A stretch of 64,000 nucleotides of DNA from Eucalyptus grandis (taxonomy: Eukaryota; Streptophyta; Magnoliopsida; Myrtales; Myrtaceae), in contig NC_052614.1 of the NCBI RefSeq assembly GCF_016545825.1, forward strand, positions 28,049,669-28,113,668, read 5' to 3'. The translations under genes and the position numbers were made by a program. This document shows positions 43,767 to 55,583 of the stretch, piece after piece. The first letter of the stretch is position 1, and every line of letters starts with the position of its first letter. The notes below the pieces were generated by a model. That model did no database searches. It worked only from the letters and a program-made list of their open reading frames with translations, and was not told the origin of the DNA.

Positions 43767-46700
43767 TCACAGATTTATTATTGTTGATCTTATCCTTTCC
43801 TGTTTGTATAGTTGAAACAATCAGTCAACTATAAAATGCCAAATGAAGATATGTCAAAAGTCCTTGAGTGCCAACGTTTAAGAGATAAATCATTGGACTA
43901 CATGTGAATAAAACTAATAAAGCAGGTGCATTAAATGTGACCCCTATTCAAATTTGTGCTTATCGAGTAGAAACATGACAGATTAATGTGGAAATAAAAA
44001 TGCTGCATAAGAACGTCCTAATCTGGCAATCATTTACCCTCATAGCCGTAGAGTTATCAGGCAGCCTTATGGACCGGCATTGTGATGGTTCATTGATTTC
44101 TGTCGGTTTCCAATTTCTTAATTTGTCTCCTGAGTTATCAGCAATTCCAGGCTTCACATCGGCCATGCTCTCACTGTCCTGTAGAGCTCAAAAGAGAGGA
44201 TGTCATTGAAAGACGCCCAATAAACATGCACACACAAATGCAATTATTGCATCATTTAAGTAATAAAATAAGCAACGAATAAAGCTCGTTAAAAACATTT
44301 AACTACCTAATGCAGTGATGATACCACTTCCCATACCTACCATTTCCGCCTGATGGTTTTCTAGTTTATATGCCAGTGCGTGCAGATGTGCGAGGAGCAA
44401 AGGAGACAATATTTGGTAGTTTCAAAGCGCCGTGTTAACTGCTGATGTGGCGAGATTTTTTCCTTGATATCTACTTAAAAATTTACATGTCTTGAATTAA
44501 ATTAAAAAATATTGATGTGGAGTTTCTTTGTGCGGTGGAACTGTTTCCTCTAGCCTCATCTTCCTCGTTCGTCCAAAGCCAGCCACTTGACCTCGGACGA
44601 GCTGGCATGGCCGATGATGCGTCGGTGACGCTGCTGGCTCTTCAGATCTGGCCGACCATGGCCATGGGCGTCACCTAGACGAGTGAGGCCGCTGGCTCTC
44701 CAAATTTGGCCGTCCATGGCCGTCGGCATCACACACGAACCTTGCTCCGCCATGGCCGGCGACACTGTTGGCTCTCGAGATCTGGCCGTCCATGGTCGTC
44801 GGCGTGGCTCATCCCGTGATGCTGTTGAAAAGTTGGAAAAGAAGTTTCTTTTTCTTATTGTTCCCCACCATTCTTTGCTTCTTATATTTTCTATTTTTTT
44901 TTTTGTCTCCTTTCTTGTTACGCGCTCTGTCCATGGCCGTCTGCAACTTTTAACGCCGTCTCTTAAGGCGACCTCTAACGGCGGTCATTGCTGCAGCTCG
45001 AGGTGATGTCACGACCTTCGCCACGGCCAGATCTGGACGCTCGGCCTCCATTGCCATTGAGCCTCTACATCTGGAGGCGATGGCCTTCTATGGCTGCCAA
45101 GCTCGACGTTGTGACCGAAATCTCGGCGGCTTCTCGGCGGTCATGGAGGAGCCGCCGAGCTCGAACCGTTTTTAAGGCAGACGATATCTAGCGTAGAGTC
45201 GAGCTCGACTGGATTCGGAGGCGGCCATGGACGAGCTTGAAGCAAGTGAAGGTGGACTAGATCTGGTGCAGCGCCGAGGCCACGACTCGGCTAGATTTGG
45301 AGCTCGGCCTCCAGAGCGGTGGTGTTCAAGGGGGCAGCCGGCTAGTCCGAGGTCCATAGCCGGTGGATCATCAAAGGAATTTTATTTTTAATTCAAAATC
45401 TACAGAGATGTGTTAAAATATGACTGGATGGATGTGAGGAAAAAATGCTCCGCAAGTCACAGTTGCTGCTGATGTAATATAATAGGACAAGGATTTCTGA
45501 AAGTGGCAGCAAGGGAGCACAATGATATATATATATAAAGGCTTTTATTATCCAACGCATAGTACAAACGAAGGCAGGAGGTTTATTTTAGTTGGTGTAT
45601 TATGGCACGAACGACAACTATTTTGTTTCTGTAACTAAATTCTAGTCACAAATAAATTTTTCTATTTTTAATCCATGAAAGAGAAACTAAGCAAAAATAA
45701 TTTCTAAGTGTCGACTATCAATTGGTGGAGAGTGACGGGGAGGCAGGTGGTTAGCACATGATGGTTGCATATGACGAGGGCAAGTAAAGAGAAACGTTTT
45801 TATTTTTGTTTTTATTCTAGAAATGTAAAAAAAAAATTATTTATTGTTTATATTCTAAGTCTATTTATGAACTAAATTTTTTTGGGAAATAAAAAATAAA
45901 ATTATATTATCAAACCAATTTTATTTCAAATCTATTTTTAGAATAAAAAAATAGAGACCCAAATGTATTTGCTTTTGGACGACCCTAAGCCTTTTTTATA
46001 GGCTTGCATCAACAACTAAGACATGCAAAAATCTTTGCTTGAGTCAGAGATATTTTTAAGGCAAGTATCTCTGCCATGCTGTAGAGATAATTTTTAATAA
46101 TTTTTCTACACAAAACTTTAGATAATCCTACCAATTTTTTTTTTTAAAATATCTTTCTAGACTTCTCTTCCAAATGCACATCAAGAAATGGGATCAAACA
46201 TTTTAATTCTGCCACTGGAACCCCTCTATTACCTGGTTTGCCCCAATAGTAGCATTACCAGAACTAAATATCGCAATTGTTGGTTGCAATACAAAATTGA
46301 AGACATTTAGTGAGCTCATCTCTATGAAGTCAGTGTGCTCTTGAAAAATCTTACCTTCATAAGAGGGCTAGGAGTGATTCTAGAAGCATCAAAAGGCCAA
46401 TTGTCCATTGTCCTTAGCAAGCTAATCCCATCAGCATTTGCTAAAATTTTGATACTATTGTCACTTGTTGAGATTGCTAATAGAATTCCTTCCTTGTTAA
46501 ATCTAATACAAGGTGAAGCCTGCAAATTTAAAGAGCGAGTTTAATGGAAAGGTTCAGCTAATTCAATCATATTAAATTAACAATAATGAATTACCGGCAA
46601 TTCACTGTCGGCATCAATACTTGTCAAAATATCATTATTGTCCATATCCCAAAATTTGACCATGGACTCGTCTCCAACAGCCAAAAATCTATTTTTGGCA

Positions 46701-49700
46701 GTATCAAACTGCACGAACCCACTAGATCTCTTTCCAAGTCCATGATAGGTACGCTTGATAGCCCCCTCACTTTCATTCCATTCAACCAAGTATGACTCTC
46801 CTTCTTTGTTGGTTCCACATAAGAACAACCTATAGCCAAATAAAATTGCTAAAATAGGTTATCTAAGTTAGAAAGGGTGACATAGGATAAAATCAAGCTT
46901 GAAATGCAATGCTGATAGTCTAAACCTTGTTCCATCAGCGCTGTATGCCATCTTGGTAAAAGAGTGACCCGGTGCATCAAAGTCAACTCTTGACCCCATG
47001 TTGTCATAAAACCAAGCCTTAATTTTCCCATCTGTTGCTGTTGAGAAGATGAACTACACAATAAAACAATCCTACCATCAATTTCAATAACATGTCTAGA
47101 TAGAGCACATCCACCTAAAACTCTAATAGATTTCATAAAATATCTTTATAATAAAGTGTACACAACCATAAATATTTTGAAAAAAATTTAAAAGTCATCC
47201 CCAATTGCTGCTTCACCCAGGCACAATAAATAGCAATCTATTATTAATTTAAACAATCAAAACTAGAGGAGAAACTGAGGGAGAACAATAATGGAAGCAG
47301 AGCAAATTTCCTTCTGAACTTATATCAAGAAGGAAGTCATTATTGTGAAGACTTTTACCCAATTGTTGATGCTTAGTAGCATTGTCTAAAATAATCAAAT
47401 TTGTAGTTTAATCTTTGGACCATGCCACCATGTTTAACAAGCACATTCGAATCAAGACAGGTCAAAAGTTAGAAGACTTGCAAAATCCTTGAAATGAACA
47501 AGGTCCATTAAAACATAGATTCACACTTCTTATACAAATTCAACCAAATTTTTTGACCTAACCGAGTTTTAGCAAACAAAGTCCAATGAATGGTCAAGCG
47601 TAGAGCCGATTGGCCATGCTTGCAGCGTGTCCTTGTTAGTACACGAAATAGCCAAGTACCTGAATATTTTCTCTGTTGTGTGGAAAAATGGAATATACGG
47701 GTGCTTCATGACCCTCGAAAGTCAGTTGCTTAGCCCCACTCACTGCATCCCATACCTGCCTAACTACTAGTTTGGTTAAAAGGATCAAACAATGGAACAT
47801 TGTAACACTAAAGAAAATAATAAGAATATACCTTGATCAACTTGTCCTCTCCACAAGTCACAACACATAATTGTTTGTTTGGACATGAAAAGGCAAGATC
47901 ATTTACACTTCCAACATGAGCCTCGAGCTGTATCAGACATTAGATTAGAGTCAAAAATCAAGTTGAACTCACATTTAGGTGGCAATTGTCACAAGAACAG
48001 AGAAGCTTAATTTTTTTCTCCTTGTTTGGCAACAAACCTCAAGGTGATTCCTTATGTCATCACCACCATGATGTGAGTATATGTGCACCATGTGTTTGGA
48101 ATAAGCAACACCTAAAGTGAACACCACCAATCATCAGTAGTAGTAGCATATGAACTCTTCTTCTTGAAGATATTGCAATGAAGTCTAGTTCTTGGCGCTT
48201 TAGTTTTTTCACCAATTTGCAAGCATGTATTGCCTAATTACTTAAGTTGATATAGAAGTAAAACTAACATCTATACATACCGAAAAGGATTCCATCAGGA
48301 CTCCACATTACATGGTTAACGGATGTTGTGTAGTCATTGGCCAGAGAAGCCTACAAAGAATCAAAACCCATAATCACATGTCCAAAAACAAGACACCATT
48401 ATTTTATTTAGAATTGAACTTCTATACCTGCAGTGCCATTGAACATGTTCCCAGATCCCAAACCTTGAATTTTCTCACAGCAATCCTTGCACCACTGTCT
48501 ACTTCCCATACCATGACATCACCCACATTTGTTCCCACTAAAAATTATTGATGCAGAAAATTTGAAGAGTCATATCCCGTGGATTCAAATAGTTAAAGCA
48601 AGCGTCAAAAGGACAATGAAAAGCAATCTTCCAAATACCAAAGCACAAACTTATGGCCTACAAGGGGAATAAGTATATCCAACTAAAGAGGATAAGTACA
48701 CTAGAAGTGCCAAAAGTTATATACGATGCTCATTTTAGTGTCAAAATTTTTCGCTGACTTAAATAAGTGCTAAATCGGAGGAAAAACAATCATTTAAGTG
48801 CCAATGATGAGAAATTCCGTCTAAATTGATTTTGCGTCATTTATAATTAAATTTATAATATGACTTAGCAAATTTTCTAAAAACTCTAGTCCATGTGGCA
48901 TTTCCACGTGGCGTGCTTGGTAAAAGTTATTGCTTTTTCATAACAACTAGCATTAAAGTGATCATTTTAAACAAAATTTGGCACTCAAATTATCACTTTA
49001 AATAAAATTTAGCACTCAAATGATCATTATTTATAACTTTTGGATGACGTCATTTAAGGATTATATGCTGACGAGACACGCAAATGAGCCATGTAGAATT
49101 GAGAAATTAATAAAATATAATCATGTCGGATTTCCCATGATCCAAATCGGAGTTGACACTCAAATGATCGTGTTTTTTTTTTTTTAAAGTGGCACTTAAG
49201 TGATAAAAAAAAAAAATTGGTACTAAAGTGAACGTCGTACATAACTTTGACACTTCTAGTATACTTATCCCCAACTAAGATAAGCAAGAAACATGGTCTT
49301 CATAGAGTAAGAAAGAAGTGCTAACCAAGCAACAGAATTTGTTGCACTGGATGGAAATCCATACTCTTAACAAGTGAACCTTGACTTAGGGTAATGACTA
49401 CATTTCTGGGCAAGTCATCTGAAGAATAAGAACTTTGACCGAGGCTTTGGTAGTTGTATGTGTCAAGTAGAATGTTTATTGGCAAATTTTTCACCTAATA
49501 GAAGGTCATAAAGATTACAAAACCAGTGAGTCCTTTAGAGAATAGATCAAAACCATGACACTCAAAAGATGCAAAACTCATATGAGAACTACTCTTTTAT
49601 TAGCATACTAAGCACAATGAATGCATGATGGAGAAGATGTAATCATCACTTACCTAGTCCATGCTCCTCATTAATGCTACCAATATTGGCATAGGCTATT

Positions 49701-50615
49701 TACATGACGATACCAAATACGAAAACACAGACACAGCCCAATATGACACATCACCACATGTTTAGATATTTACATGTTTTTGTCTAATTCAATGATTTGA
49801 CATGTCTAATAGAAGTCATGATGAATTGACATGGTCACAAACACAATTAAGACAAGCAAACACAAATTGACAACCTTAGCCCCTTTGCTCCATTATCTCT
49901 CCATCAAACTTCCTATTAATCCTTCCAATCCTCAATTATTTCATTAGGTTAACATCATGAAAGTTAAGGGTATCTAGGAACCTGAAAAACTAAAATTTTC
50001 TTCTTGTTGGGTGGTCTAGGGCTCATCTCACCCCAAAAGCTAACTTAAAAGGTGAGGCTTTCCCTCATATTTATAAATTGACCACCATCCATTTCCACAA
50101 TCAATATTTATAAATTGACCACCATCCCTTTCCACACTTCTAAAGATTCTCAATGCATGATCATATGCCGCAATAGCACAAAAGTGAGAGCACTTTCAGA
50201 AAGTTTTCGATCAATGGCATGCAAAAAAAGATAATTAAAAAAGAGAAACGCAAAAGAACGGGAGATATTATCCAACTTCACTTTATAATTTAAGAAAACC
50301 AAAAATCCCCACTTCCATGAGTAGAAGACTTAAAATAGCAAGAAGTGCATGTGACAACTCTAAGAGATCTAGTTATGAATGTTGAGAAAAGCATTCCATA
50401 CATAACAAATAATAAATCACTCTGTAAAATACTTCTTTTGTAGATGGAACCATCCTCTAATTACTGAAGAATGATAAATAAAAAGCAAGATGAAATAAGT
50501 ACTTCATATGAGATTCCAAAAGGTCTTGATCTCTTCAAAACATGTTCAGAATTTGCCATTTGGTAGTCCATGGATGAGCTGTTGGCAGGAGGACTCTTGG
50601 GATGCTTTAAGAGAA
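43767..50615 (-). CDS. TPR: TOPLESS-related (TPR) corepressor fragment: linker plus first WD40 propeller
   Basis: Exons, 5' to 3' on the minus strand: 50615-50503, 49494-49326, 48537-48428, 48350-48281, 48111-48038, 47927-47832, 47755-47660, 47053-46926, 46829-46595, 46519-46355, 44178-44038, and 43799 to a TGA at 43767-43769. All introns are GT-AG, phases agree throughout and no stop occurs in the first eleven exons (1,397 nt). Landmarks: SEHVLKRSRPFGIS, SMDFHPVQQILLLVGTNVGD, KVWDLGTCSMALQ, YSHHGGDDIRNHLE, VTCGEDKLIKVWDA, LTFEGHEAPVYSI, GTNKEGESYLVEWNESEG, FNKEGILLA and TEINEPSQCRSIRLPDN. These match plant TPL/TPR proteins, nuclear corepressors for EAR-motif transcription factors. The LisH/CTLH N-terminal half that binds EAR motifs is absent, and the second propeller is cut off by copia-3. 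The first exon is preceded by an AG acceptor and can splice in phase to the TNL LRR exon ending at 50815. Confidence 0.9.
44457..45465. mobile_element. Mutator-like element in a TPR intron, 1.0 kb, GC-rich cargo
   Basis: CTGCTGATGT stands on both sides (44447-44456 and 45466-45475), 10 of 10. The arms are imperfect inverted repeats (AGATTTTTTCC... against GCATTTTTTCC... complement, then TTGAATTAAA-TAAAAA). The core 44540-45350 is GC-rich and partly repeated (GCTGGCTCT, TTGGCCGTCCATGG words). Frames inside it (44683-45006, 44988-45191) are compositional. Confidence 0.65.
45476..46354. other. TPR intron remainder
   Basis: AT-rich intron between exons 10 and 11. An (AT)n run lies at 45523-45536. 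No gene. Confidence 0.6.
48690..49270. mobile_element. Mutator-like MITE in a TPR intron, 581 bp
   Basis: Long inverted termini: GGATAAGTACACTAGAAGTG at left and the complement of GGATAAGTATACTAGAAGTG at right, continuing for more than 50 bases. The flanks are CCAACTAAAGA (48679-48689) and CCAACTAAGA (from 49271), a 9-10-bp duplication with one base difference. It lies between TPR exons 2 and 3 and does not disturb splice sites. No coding sequence. Confidence 0.85.
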
Positions 50616-50814
50616 CTGCATCGAAAGACAAAAAATAAATAGAATGCCTAACTAACAGCTTGGACTTTTGGAAAATACAAAATCAAGTTTCACAACTTTC
50701 AACAAAGTGTTATAGAAAGGTTTGGGAGGCATTCAAGTCAATCAGAAATAGTGAGTTTCTTGAGAAAGTTTAGTTGAGAAAGATTCAACGATTGTGGAAT
50801 CTAGTAAGTGATAC
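50616..50814 (-). other. Putative fusion intron between TNL LRR and TPR exons
   Basis: The donor CTAG/GTATCA at 50815/50814 follows the LRR codon for Leu in phase 1. The acceptor TTTCGATGCAG/TTCTC at 50616/50615 is preceded by a T-rich tract. The 199 bases between are AT-rich with stops in all frames of interest. Removing them gives Leu-Val-Leu-Leu-Lys-His-Pro without a frame break, while reading through ends at a TAG at 50801-50803. Confidence 0.6.
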
Positions 50815-53800
50815 CTAGAGCTAGTATGCGAGAGCGCAGCTCATATAGTTTTTGATACTTGTCTAAATCAAGATTGTTTGGCGAAACCAATTGGCCATTA
50901 TTACTAGCTGGCCCTTCTAGATTTTTCCATCCTAAAGCTCTTAACCCTTGGAGTTCTGCCAATATTCCCCGGTCATCAAGTAGTTCTATTATAGGAGTTT
51001 CACAAATGTCCAACATCCTCAAGTTCTGCATACTTCTAATGCTTTCAGGTAGTTCTTCAATGGCGGTGGATTTCAAATGCAGCTTAGTCAATGATGTCAA
51101 CTTTCCGATCGAGTTTGGGATTTGTCTCAATGAGTAGCATCCCGACAATGACAACCAAGATAGAGACACAAGGGAGCCTATGGAGTCTGGAAGTTGAGCA
51201 AGTTTTTTGCATTCTCTTAGGTCAAGTTGAGACAGAGATGCTAAATCGCCTATTGAGTTAGGCATGCGGGCTAACAATGCACAATAAGAAGCATCTAAAG
51301 TCTTGAGCTTCTTTAAAGATCCAATGGATTCAGGCAATTCTTCAATGGCCATAGATTTCAAATGCAACTTAGTTAATGATGTCAACTTTCCAATCAAGTC
51401 TGGGATTTGTCTCAAGGAGTGGCATCCCGACAATGACAGCTGCGATAGACACACGAGGGAGCCTATGGAGTCTGGAAGTTGAGCAAGTTTTTTGCATTCT
51501 CTTAGGTCAAGTCGAGACAGAGATGCTAAATCGCCTATTGAGTTGGGCATGCGGGCTAACGATGCACAATAAAAGACATCTAGAGTCCTGAGCTTCTTTA
51601 AAGATCCAATGGATTCAGGCAATTCTTCAATAGCCATAGATTCCAAACGCAACTCAATCAATGATGTCAACTTTCCAATCGAGTCTGGGATTTGTCTCAA
51701 GGAGTGGCATCCCGACAATGACAGCTGCAATAGACACACGAGGGAGCCTATGGAGTCTGGAAGTTGAGCAAGTTTTTTGCATTCTTTTAGGTTAAGTCGA
51801 AACAGAGATGCTAAATCGCCTATTGAGTTGGGCATGCGGGCTAACGATGCACAATAAGAGGCATCTAGAGTCTCGAGCTTCTTTAAAGATCCAATGGATT
51901 CAGGCAATTCTTCAATGGCCATAGATTCCAAACGCAACTCAATCAATGATGTCAACTTTCCAATCGAGTCTGGGATTTGTCTCAAGGAGTGGCATCCCGA
52001 CAATGACAGCTGCGATATACACACGAGGGAGCCTATGGAGTCTGGAAGTTGAGCAAGTTTTTTGCATTCTTTTAGGTTAAGTCGAAACAGAGATGCTAAA
52101 TCGCCTATTGAATTGGGTATGCGGGCTAACGATGCACAATAAAAGGCATCTAGAGTCCTGAGCTTCTTTAAAGATCCAATGGATTCAGGCAATTCTTCAA
52201 TGGCCATAGATTCCAAATGCAACTCAATCAATGATGTCAACTTTCCAATCGAGTATGGGATTTGTCTCAAGGAGTGGCATCCCGACAATGACAGCCGCGA
52301 TAGACACACGAGGGAGCCTATGGAGTCTGGAAGTTGAGCAAGTTTTTTGCATTCTTTTAGGTTAAGTTGAGACAGAGATATTAAATCGCCTATTGAGTTG
52401 GGCATGTGGGCTAACGATGCATAATAAAAGACATCTAGAGTCCTGAGCTTCTTTAAAGATCCAATGGATTCAGGCAATTCTTCAATAGCCATAGATTCCA
52501 AACGCAACTCAATCAATGATGTTAACTTTCCAATCGAGTCTGGGATTTGTCTTAATGAGTGGCATCCCGACAATGACAACCAAGATAGAGACACAAGGGA
52601 GCCTATGGAGTCTGGAAGTTGAGGAAGTTTCTTGCATTCTCTTAGATCAAGTCGAGACAGAGATGCTAAATGGCCTATTGAGTTGGGCATGCGGGCTAAC
52701 AATGCACAATAAGAGGCATCTAGAGTCTCGAGCTTCTTTAAAGATCCAATGGATTCAGGCAATTCTTCAATGGCCATAGATTTCAAGTACAACTCAGTCG
52801 ATGATGTCAACTTTCCAATCGAGTCTGGGATTTGTCTCAAGGAGTGGCATCCCGACAATAACGGCACACTAGAGTCTCGAAGTTGAGCAAGTTTTTGCAT
52901 TCTTTTAGGTTAAGTCGAAAGAGATGCTAAATCGCCTATTGAATTGGGTATGCGGGCTAACCACATCTAGAGTCCCGAGCTTCTTTAAAGATCCAATGGA
53001 TTCAGGCAATTCTTCAATGGCCATAGATTCCAAACGCAACTCAATCAATGATGTCAACTTTCCAATCGAGTATGGGATTTGTCTCAAGGAGTGGCATCCC
53101 GACATTGACAGCTGCGATAGACACACGAGGGAGCCTATGGAGTCTGGAAGTTGAGCAAGTTTTTTGCATTCTCTTAGATGAAGTTGAGACAAAGATGCTA
53201 AATGGCCTATTGAATTGGGTATGCGGGCTAACGATGCACAATAAAAGGCATCTAGAGTTCTGAGCTTCTTTAAAGATCCAATGGATTCAGGCAATTCTTC
53301 AATAGCCATAGATTCCAAACGCAACTCAATCAATGATGTCAACTTTCCAATCGAGTCTGGGATTTGTCTCAAGGAGTGGCATCCCGACAATGACAGCTGC
53401 GATATACACACGAGGGAGCCTATGGAGTCTGGAAGTTGAGCAAGTTTTTTGCATTCTCTTAGGTCAAGTCGAGATAAAGATGCTAAATCGCCTATTGAGT
53501 TGGGCATGTGGGCTAACGATGCACAATAAAAGACATCTAGAGTCCTGAGCTTCTTTAAAGATCCAATGGATTCAGGCAATTCTTCAATAGCCATAGATTC
53601 CAAACGCAACTCAATCAATGATGTCAACTTTCCAATTGAGTCTGGGATTTGTCTCAAGGAGTGGCATCCCGACAATGACAACCAAGAGAGAGACACAAGG
53701 GAGCCTATGGAGTCCGGAAGTTGAGCAAGTTTCCTGCATTCTCTTAGATCAAGTCGAGACAGAGATGCTAAATGGCCTATTGAGTTGGGCATGCGGGCTA

Positions 53801-54524
53801 ACGATGCACAACAAGAGGCATCTAGAGTCTCGAGCTTCTTTAAAGATCCAATGGATTCAGGCAATCTTTCAATGGCCATAGATTTCAAACAACTCAGCAA
53901 TGATGTCAACTTTCAATGATGTTTGTCAACTTGGCATCCACAATAACAACTCGATAGACACACAAGAGAGCTTGAACAAGTTGAGCAAGTTTTTTGCATT
54001 CTCTTAGGTCAAGTCGAGAAAGAGATGCTAAATCACCTATTGAGTTGGGATGCGGGCTAACGAGGGACAACCAAAGGCATTTAGAATCTTGAGCTTCTTT
54101 AAAGATCCAATGGATTCAGGCAATTCTTCAATTCCTGTGTTTGATAAGTCTAGCTGAGTTAACGATATAAGAGAGCCTAGGGATTTTGGAAGTCGAGCAA
54201 GTTGTTCACAATATGAGGCATTTAGATTCTCCAACTTCGTCAAACAACCTCTTGAAATTGGAATCTCTAGTATATTAGTTTCATTTATGAGAAGTTCCCT
54301 CAATTCTTCCATTCTACCAACTCCTAGCGGTAGTTCCTTCAATTTATGACAATAACCGACATTCAAGGAGACAAGGGTCTTGATGTCCTCAATAGAAGGA
54401 TGAATCTTTTCTAGACCCTCACATTCTTCAAGTACCAAAATCTCCAAGCTCTTGAAAGCGGACAAGTCGGGAGTTGTTCTAAAGCACAATTCGAAAGGTT
54501 GAGAACTTTGAGCTCCGTTGCCAT
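50815..54524 (-). pseudogene. TNL leucine-rich-repeat exon with tandem 4-LRR array
   Basis: The acceptor CTTTCAG/ATGGCAACGG at 54525/54524 starts the exon with MATELKVLNLSN. The reading frame breaks near 54478, then 54037-54489 (LRRs up to SLKKLKILNAF), 52905-53909 and 50815-52900 are open in turn. The repeating pattern is LPDSIGSLVCLSQLSLSGC, then IPDSIGKLTSLIELRLES, then LPESIGSLKKLRTLDVFYC, then MPNSIGDLASLSRLDLREC. The 3' open part alone has 695 codons and reads straight into the TPR exons. The last repeat ends in a non-LRR tail (ILAELQGLRALGWKNLEGPA). In TNLs this domain senses effectors or guards; here two units carry frame-breaking deletions, so the full-length receptor is probably not made. 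Confidence 0.88.
51321..54107 (-). repeat. Tandem array of 285-bp LRR units
   Basis: The anchor CCAATGGATTCAGGCAA occurs at 51321, 51606, 51891, 52176, 52461, 52746, 52993, 53278, 53563, 53848 and 54107. Eight of the ten intervals are exactly 285 bp, i.e. 95 codons or four LRRs. The two exceptions (247 and 259 bp) are the decayed units. Units are nearly identical, which implies recent amplification or gene conversion. Confidence 0.95.
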
Positions 54525-55583
54525 CTGAAAGAAAGAGAGATTACCATTTTGAGATTGGACAAAAAAGATATACTTGTTCTTCCTACTCCTTCACAACTAT
54601 CATATTTAATTTTAAATGTTTCTTTTCAATAGTGTATTTCCTTAAGCCAATAAATAAATGTTTTTAAGTAGATCATGGCAAAGAGAACGTTAGAGATGTA
54701 TAAGCATAACTACAATTATTTGCAAATAAAATTTCATAGAAAATATCATGTTTAGTTTTTTGAAGTTATGACTATGTTGTTATTCATTGATTAGATATAT
54801 GCAAATTTTATTGTCAAATTACAAATGACAAAGTCAAATGGAAGAAAAGAGATGCATTCATTTGGTGCCATGTTTTCCTTCAATATTATGAAATTAAAGA
54901 GAAATGGCTACTTTAATTATGAAAAGCAATTTTTAAATGCTATATGTATAAGATATAACAAGGTGTTGTATTAAAAATATTTAAATCCCATTTCAAGGAT
55001 AATTTTAGTACTCATATAACATTACTACTTTACAAATGTGTTGTATTGTAACTTCAACAATCAACAATAATAATGAAAAAATATTGTGTGCAACAAGTCA
55101 GAGTAGTTCACAAATTATTTCCATTACTCTAAAAGTAACAATGAATTTAGAATTTTAGTATGTTTGTAAAACACAAACCACTGTGAGGGTTTTTGTTTCT
55201 CCATGAAAGAAGATCCACATATAAATATAACAAGAATTGCTAAAAAGACATACTTTCAAGGGGGAGAAATTAACTAGAAACCATATACAATTTAGATTAA
55301 AGTTAAGATAGGCACAATATTGTAATTATATTTTTTGATGGATGTTAATTAATACAATTAAAAAAATTATTAGTAGGTCTGATGTTAAGCATGACTAGTT
55401 GTTAAAATATTAAGGGGCATAAGCTTCTAACATATTTAAGTGCCTATAATTTCCCCTTATGCTTAGAGGAAAATCCATTGTATGAGAAAGGATTTTCAGA
55501 AGAAATAAAGGAGAACTTGGTGCAATTGGGGCCGTTGATAACACATGATTATTTATAAGAGATATGCCTTCTCTACATCTTAC
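54525..55583 (-). other. TNL intron between first LRR exon and LRR array exon
   Basis: AT-rich, GT...AG bounded (donor AAG/GTAAGATG at 55584/55583, acceptor at 54525), phase 0 on both sides. No other feature. Confidence 0.7.

Noticed and set aside
43960..44037. TPR exon 11 read through to a stop at 43960
   Set aside because: A good donor (AGG/GTAAAT) ends the exon at 44038 and an exon with TPR-like ERIRSTIINL follows at 43799, so read-through is less likely.
44683..45357. Possible small genes in the TPR intron
   Set aside because: They lie within the GC-rich core of a TIR element and have no domain.
50859..53881. Repeated plus-strand open frames of 71-92 residues at 285-bp spacing
   Set aside because: Antisense shadows of the LRR array; the minus-strand translation is a clear LRR.
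51321..54107. CRISPR-like regular repeats
   Set aside because: The 285-bp units are coding LRR repeats without unique spacers, in a plant genome.
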